64,000 bases of DNA from Algoriphagus hitonicola (lineage in GTDB: Bacteria > Bacteroidota > Bacteroidia > Cytophagales > Cyclobacteriaceae): the NCBI RefSeq assembly GCF_900113375.1, contig NZ_FOPC01000002.1:310001-374000 (forward strand). The letters run 5' to 3'. The first letter of the stretch is position 1. Every line of letters begins with the position of its first letter. Positions 61,026 to 64,000 of this stretch are shown here, one piece after another. Position numbers and translations under genes: made by a program. Under the pieces are notes generated by a model. It made no database searches. It worked only from the letters and a program-made list of their open reading frames with translations, and had not been told where the DNA came from.

Positions 61026-61796
61026 ATGAATTATGTGCTAAAGAACATCCCCGTGCGAACTGAGAAGCCTCGCAACGCGGGATTTACGATGGCGATGGAC
61101 AAAGGACTCAGCCTGCGGGAAACAGAAGACTTTGTGGATAGCTGTTCGGATTTTGTTGATATTGTTAAATTGGGATGGGCCACTTCCTATGTGACCAAAA
61201 AACTTTCTGAAAAACTAGCCATCTATAAAGAGGCCGGTATTCCAGTTTATTTTGGAGGAACCTTGTTTGAAGCTTTTATCGTCAGGGGACAGTTTGACGA
61301 TTACCGGAAGGTTTTGGATAAATATAATCTGACTTTTGCCGAGGTTTCCGATGGTTCAATTTCCTTGAATCACGAAAAAAAATGTGAATACATCTCGACT
61401 CTCGCCAAGCAGGTCACAGTGCTTTCAGAAGTAGGTTCAAAAGATGCCGCTAAAATCATCCCTCCTTATAAATGGATCGAACAGATGGAAACCGAACTCG
61501 AAGCCGGCGCATGGAAAGTCATCGGTGAGGCAAGAGAAGGAGGCAATGTCGGACTATTCCGGGATTCTGGAGAAGTTCGTCAAGGTCTGGTTGAAGAAAT
61601 TCTGACCCAGATCCCCGAAGAGAAAATCATCTGGGAAGCACCGATCAAATCCCAGCAAGTGTGGTTTATCAAACTCCTCGGCGCTAATGTAAATCTTGGG
61701 AATATCAGCCCGTCGGAAGTGATCCCATTGGAAACTATCCGACTCGGACTACGCGGAGATACTTTCGATCATTTCTTAGGAGAAATCAAACTTTAA
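61026..61796 (+). CDS. Phosphosulfolactate synthase-like protein (ComA family)
   Basis: A 256-residue TIM-barrel protein of the ComA family. Family blocks include TMAMDKGLSLRETEDFV, DIVKLGWATSYV, PVYFGGTLFEAFI, VSDGSISL and the C-terminal NLGNISPSEVIPLETIRLGL. ComA adds sulfite to phosphoenolpyruvate, giving phosphosulfolactate, which leads to coenzyme M in methanogens and to sulfolactate in spore-formers. Bacteroidota do not make coenzyme M; sulfonolipid or sulfolactate metabolism is a possible use, but this is inference. No ComB or ComC gene is near. A terminator-like hairpin follows directly. Confidence 0.88.
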   Translation: MNYVLKNIPVRTEKPRNAGFTMAMDKGLSLRETEDFVDSCSDFVDIVKLGWATSYVTKKLSEKLAIYKEAGIPVYFGGTLFEAFIVRGQFDDYRKVLDKYNLTFAEVSDGSISLNHEKKCEYISTLAKQVTVLSEVGSKDAAKIIPPYKWIEQMETELEAGAWKVIGEAREGGNVGLFRDSGEVRQGLVEEILTQIPEEKIIWEAPIKSQQVWFIKLLGANVNLGNISPSEVIPLETIRLGLRGDTFDHFLGEIKL

Positions 61797-61810
61797 CTTA
61801 TCTATCCCCA

Positions 61811-61853
61811 AAAATAGGCTGATCGAATTTGCTTTTGGTCAGCCTATATTTTT
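61811..61853 (+). terminator. Terminator-like hairpin just before the DUF368 start
   Basis: A 9-bp stem ATAGGCTGA (61814-61822) / TCAGCCTAT (61839-61847) is followed by ATTTTT to 61853, four bases before the DUF368 ATG at 61857. It can end the comA transcript, but its position in the leader of the next gene also allows an attenuator. Confidence 0.8.
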
Positions 61854-61856
61854 ACC

Positions 61857-62792
61857 ATGAAATCACTGAAAAAAAACGGATTGACCTATCTCAAAGGGAT
61901 GGCCATGGGTGCGGCAGATATTGTTCCCGGTGTCTCAGGAGGATCGATCGCCTTGATTGCCGGAATCTACCAGACGCTTTTAGAAAGCATCAATTCCTTC
62001 AATCTCGAAAATCTCAGCCTCCTCAGAAAACTAGAACTCAAGAAGTTTTACTTCGCTGTTAACGGGACCTTTTTAGCCAGTTTACTTCTCGGTATTCTGA
62101 CGAGCATTTTTGCACTTTCTCAGCTCATCACTTATTTGATGGCAGATCACCCGATTCCATTATGGTCCTTTTTCTGTGGATTGATTTTGATCAGTGCTTT
62201 CTTGATTTTAAAAGACATCAAGAGATGGCACCTGGGGGTGATTTTGGCCGTTTTGATCGGAACTGCCATCGCTTGGTGGGTCACTAATTTACCGCCTACC
62301 ACTTCCCCGGATGCCAAGTGGTTTATATTTGTATCAGGCGCGATTGCTATCTGTGCCATGATTTTGCCGGGCATCAGCGGGAGTTTTATCTTGTTGATTT
62401 TGGGAAAATATGAAGTTATCCTCAAAGCTGTATCTGACCGGGACATTTTTACCTTAGGCTTATTTGCCTCTGGGTGCGTCGTGGGAATTCTAGCCTTTAG
62501 TCGGGTAGTTTCTTACCTGCTTCGAAAATTTCATTCGGCCACGATTGGATTGCTCTCTGGATTTATGCTGGGATCAGTCAACGAACTCTGGCCTTGGAAA
62601 GAAGTCATCGAATGGCGAACCTCATCCAGTGGTGAACAAAAACCATTTTTGACCGAAAACATACTTCCTGGAAACTACCTTGACATTGTTGGCAAAGAGC
62701 CTCAAATCGTCTCGGCCGTCTTGGCATTTTTATTTGGAATTGGGATCGTTTTATTTATCGAATGGCTGGCAAATAAACTCCAGAAATCATGA
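61857..62792 (+). CDS. DUF368 membrane protein, probable polyprenyl-phosphate transporter (PopT-like)
   Basis: A 311-residue protein with about eight helices. The paired motifs MGAADIVPGVSGGSIALIAGIY (first part) and ICAMILPGISGSFILLILGKYE are inverted repeats typical of DUF368. DUF368 members have been identified as undecaprenyl-phosphate flippases (PopT) that return the lipid carrier across the inner membrane. Its neighbours aroE (ATGA overlap) and alr, a cell-wall gene, fit a housekeeping envelope role. The start lies 4 bases after the upstream hairpin. Confidence 0.88.
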   Translation: MKSLKKNGLTYLKGMAMGAADIVPGVSGGSIALIAGIYQTLLESINSFNLENLSLLRKLELKKFYFAVNGTFLASLLLGILTSIFALSQLITYLMADHPIPLWSFFCGLILISAFLILKDIKRWHLGVILAVLIGTAIAWWVTNLPPTTSPDAKWFIFVSGAIAICAMILPGISGSFILLILGKYEVILKAVSDRDIFTLGLFASGCVVGILAFSRVVSYLLRKFHSATIGLLSGFMLGSVNELWPWKEVIEWRTSSSGEQKPFLTENILPGNYLDIVGKEPQIVSAVLAFLFGIGIVLFIEWLANKLQKS

Positions 62793-63526
62793 GAAAATTC
62801 GGATTAATCGGCTTTCCACTTGGGCATAGCTTTTCCAAGAAATACTTTGACGCCAAGTTTGAAACAGCGGGGATCAAAGACTGTCGATTTGATCTGTATG
62901 AAATTCCCGAGGTTGAGGAATTCGAAAAAATTGTAGGTCAAAACCCTGGATTGGAAGGGCTATCGGTAACCATTCCTTATAAGCAAACAGTTATTTCATT
63001 TTTGGACCGACTTGATCCAGCTTGCGAAAAAATAGGAGCTGTAAATTGCATTCGGGTTAAAGACGGCATAAAAACCGGCTACAATACCGACTACATCGGC
63101 TTTAAACAGTCGCTTCTACATTGGCTGGGACATCAAATCCCTCCCGCGCTGGTCTTGGGAACTGGCGGCGCCAGCAAAGCGGTCAAACAAGCACTGACCG
63201 ATTTGGATGTGGATTTTCTTTCTGTTTCCAGAAATCCCGCTTCAGGTTTAGTCACCTATGATGCGTTGGCCGAGGACCCTTCTCTGATGGAAAACTATCC
63301 TTTGATCATCAATACCACCCCTCTGGGCACCTATCCTAAAACCAATGAAATGGCTGATATCCCAGTTTCGCAGCTCCATTCCGGTCACCGAGTTTATGAT
63401 TTGGTTTATAATCCCGCAGTAACTCTACTGATGCAGACCTGTATAGACCGAGGTGGAAAAGCAAAAAACGGGCAGGATATGCTTGAGCTACAAGCCGAAG
63501 CCGCCTGGAAAATCTGGAATTCTTAG
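62789..63526 (+). CDS. aroE: Shikimate dehydrogenase
   Basis: A 245-residue enzyme. LGHSFSKKYF at 11-20 binds shikimate, Lys65 in VTIPYKQ and Asp101 in NTDYIGF are the catalytic pair, and LGTGGASKAVKQAL is the NADP motif. NGQDMLELQAEAAWKIW ends the protein as in homologues. It reduces 3-dehydroshikimate in aromatic amino-acid synthesis. It overlaps the DUF368 gene by 4 bp (ATGA), and its stop lies 18 bp from the convergent alr stop. Confidence 0.95.
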   Translation: MRKFGLIGFPLGHSFSKKYFDAKFETAGIKDCRFDLYEIPEVEEFEKIVGQNPGLEGLSVTIPYKQTVISFLDRLDPACEKIGAVNCIRVKDGIKTGYNTDYIGFKQSLLHWLGHQIPPALVLGTGGASKAVKQALTDLDVDFLSVSRNPASGLVTYDALAEDPSLMENYPLIINTTPLGTYPKTNEMADIPVSQLHSGHRVYDLVYNPAVTLLMQTCIDRGGKAKNGQDMLELQAEAAWKIWNS

Positions 63527-63544
63527 GTTTTCACTTCAGCAATT

Positions 63545-64000
63545 CTAAGGAATGATCTTTCTCGGAATATCTTTGGGAAGACGGGTCAACAATTCATAAT
63601 TTACCTGCTGAGTAGATTCTGAAAAAGACGCCACGGTGATTTCCTTGGATTTTTGCTTGCCGATCAAGACTACCTCATCTCCTACTTGGACATTTTTCAG
63701 CTGAGTAATATTCACTGCGATGGCATTCATAGTTACCGTTCCCACCACTTGGCAATGCTGCCCACCAATTAAAACCTGACCCGAATTAGACAACAATCTA
63801 CTGTATCCATGCCCATATCCAACCGGGACGATAGCCAGTTTCATATTTTTCAAGGCCATAAAACTATTCCCATACCCTACAAATTCCCCCATTTTCACTT
63901 TCTTCAGGCTCATAATTTGACTTTTCCAAGAAATCAGACGCCTGAGCGGATTTTTATTGGTTTTGGATAGGTCTTTGAGTTTAGCAAAATAGGTTTCTTT
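63545..64000 (-). CDS. alr: Alanine racemase, C-terminal part
   Basis: The frame is open to the window edge and encodes the C-terminal beta domain of alanine racemase; the first 200-odd residues lie beyond 64000. Visible are NPLRRLISWKSQIMSLKKVK, then VGYGNSF with the catalytic Tyr, VPVGYGHGYSR, VTMNAIAVNI, GDEVVLIG and the ending INYELLTRLPKDIPRKII-type block. It makes D-alanine for peptidoglycan with PLP. The ATG inside this frame is not the real start, since the reading continues upstream with conserved residues. Confidence 0.92.
   Translation of the reverse strand, partial: KETYFAKLKDLSKTNKNPLRRLISWKSQIMSLKKVKMGEFVGYGNSFMALKNMKLAIVPVGYGHGYSRLLSNSGQVLIGGQHCQVVGTVTMNAIAVNITQLKNVQVGDEVVLIGKQKSKEITVASFSESTQQVNYELLTRLPKDIPRKIIP

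Noticed and set aside
1..64000. tRNA, rRNA, CRISPR arrays, insertion sequences, prophage or integrase genes
   Set aside because: No cloverleaf, regular spacer array, transposase or integrase motif, or terminal inverted repeat with target duplication was found in the gaps or frames read.

Overview
The window looks like chromosomal DNA of a free-living Bacteroidota bacterium, most likely order Cytophagales, family Cyclobacteriaceae (Algoriphagus-like). Reasons: a single fused SecDF, outer-membrane beta-barrel and TonB-dependent receptors with an N-terminal carboxypeptidase-regulatory-like domain, a BF3164-type lipoprotein, the bacillithiol-associated protein YtxJ, a DUF4783-nadC pair, TAnnTTTG-type promoter elements, and start codons that mostly lack Shine-Dalgarno sequences. 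The genus is inferred from overall protein resemblance. No rRNA, tRNA, phage, insertion sequence or CRISPR array was seen.

Layout. 1-5.4 kb: end of an ABC exporter, a sarcosine-oxidase-like flavoenzyme, small membrane proteins, a TPR protein, a LolC/E-type permease and rbfA. 5.5-8.9 kb: a polytopic membrane protein and a secreted cytochrome c/PQQ-type sugar dehydrogenase lipoprotein. 8.9-15.4 kb: secDF, udk, rdgB, a fasciclin protein and a propeller lipoprotein. 15.5-20.3 kb: a large outer-membrane barrel protein, ytxJ and a DUF4403 lipoprotein. 20.3-27 kb: an acetate cluster on the minus strand (DUF4212 subunit, sodium:solute symporter, acs, then a cNMP/CBS/DUF294 protein and a DnaQ-like exonuclease). 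27-32.7 kb: ZIP transporter, apbE, ruvB, a LOG-family hydrolase and pheS. 32.8-38.6 kb: an alpha/beta hydrolase broken by an in-frame TAG, radA, a strange intergenic region holding a second degenerate 3' end of polA, and polA itself. 38.7-46.9 kb: an amidase, gpmI plus a lipoprotein, DUF4783-nadC, corA and queG. 47-51.3 kb: two toxin-antitoxin pairs (DUF6364/PIN and YefM/YoeB) flanking a VWA + MoxR-like AAA gene pair. 51.3-54 kb: a TPP riboswitch controlling a TonB-dependent receptor. 54-57 kb: a membrane-protein gene broken by TGA, a soluble histidine kinase and hflX. 57.2-64 kb: rfbC, a YwqE-type phosphatase and an epimerase (surface polysaccharide), a large TPR protein, a ComA-like phosphosulfolactate synthase, a DUF368 lipid-carrier transporter, aroE and the 3' part of alr.

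Most of the window is housekeeping. The points most worth a second look are the duplicated polA 3' end with its GA-rich tracts, the two genes with single in-frame stops, the YefM/YoeB operator whose two TGTACA boxes keep the 12-bp spacing known from E. coli, the acetate cluster carrying DUF294 and DnaQ proteins of unknown role, the MoxR/VWA pair between two toxin-antitoxin modules, the ComA homologue, and a terminator-like hairpin directly in front of the DUF368 gene. I did not find a clearly new multi-gene defence or mobile system.
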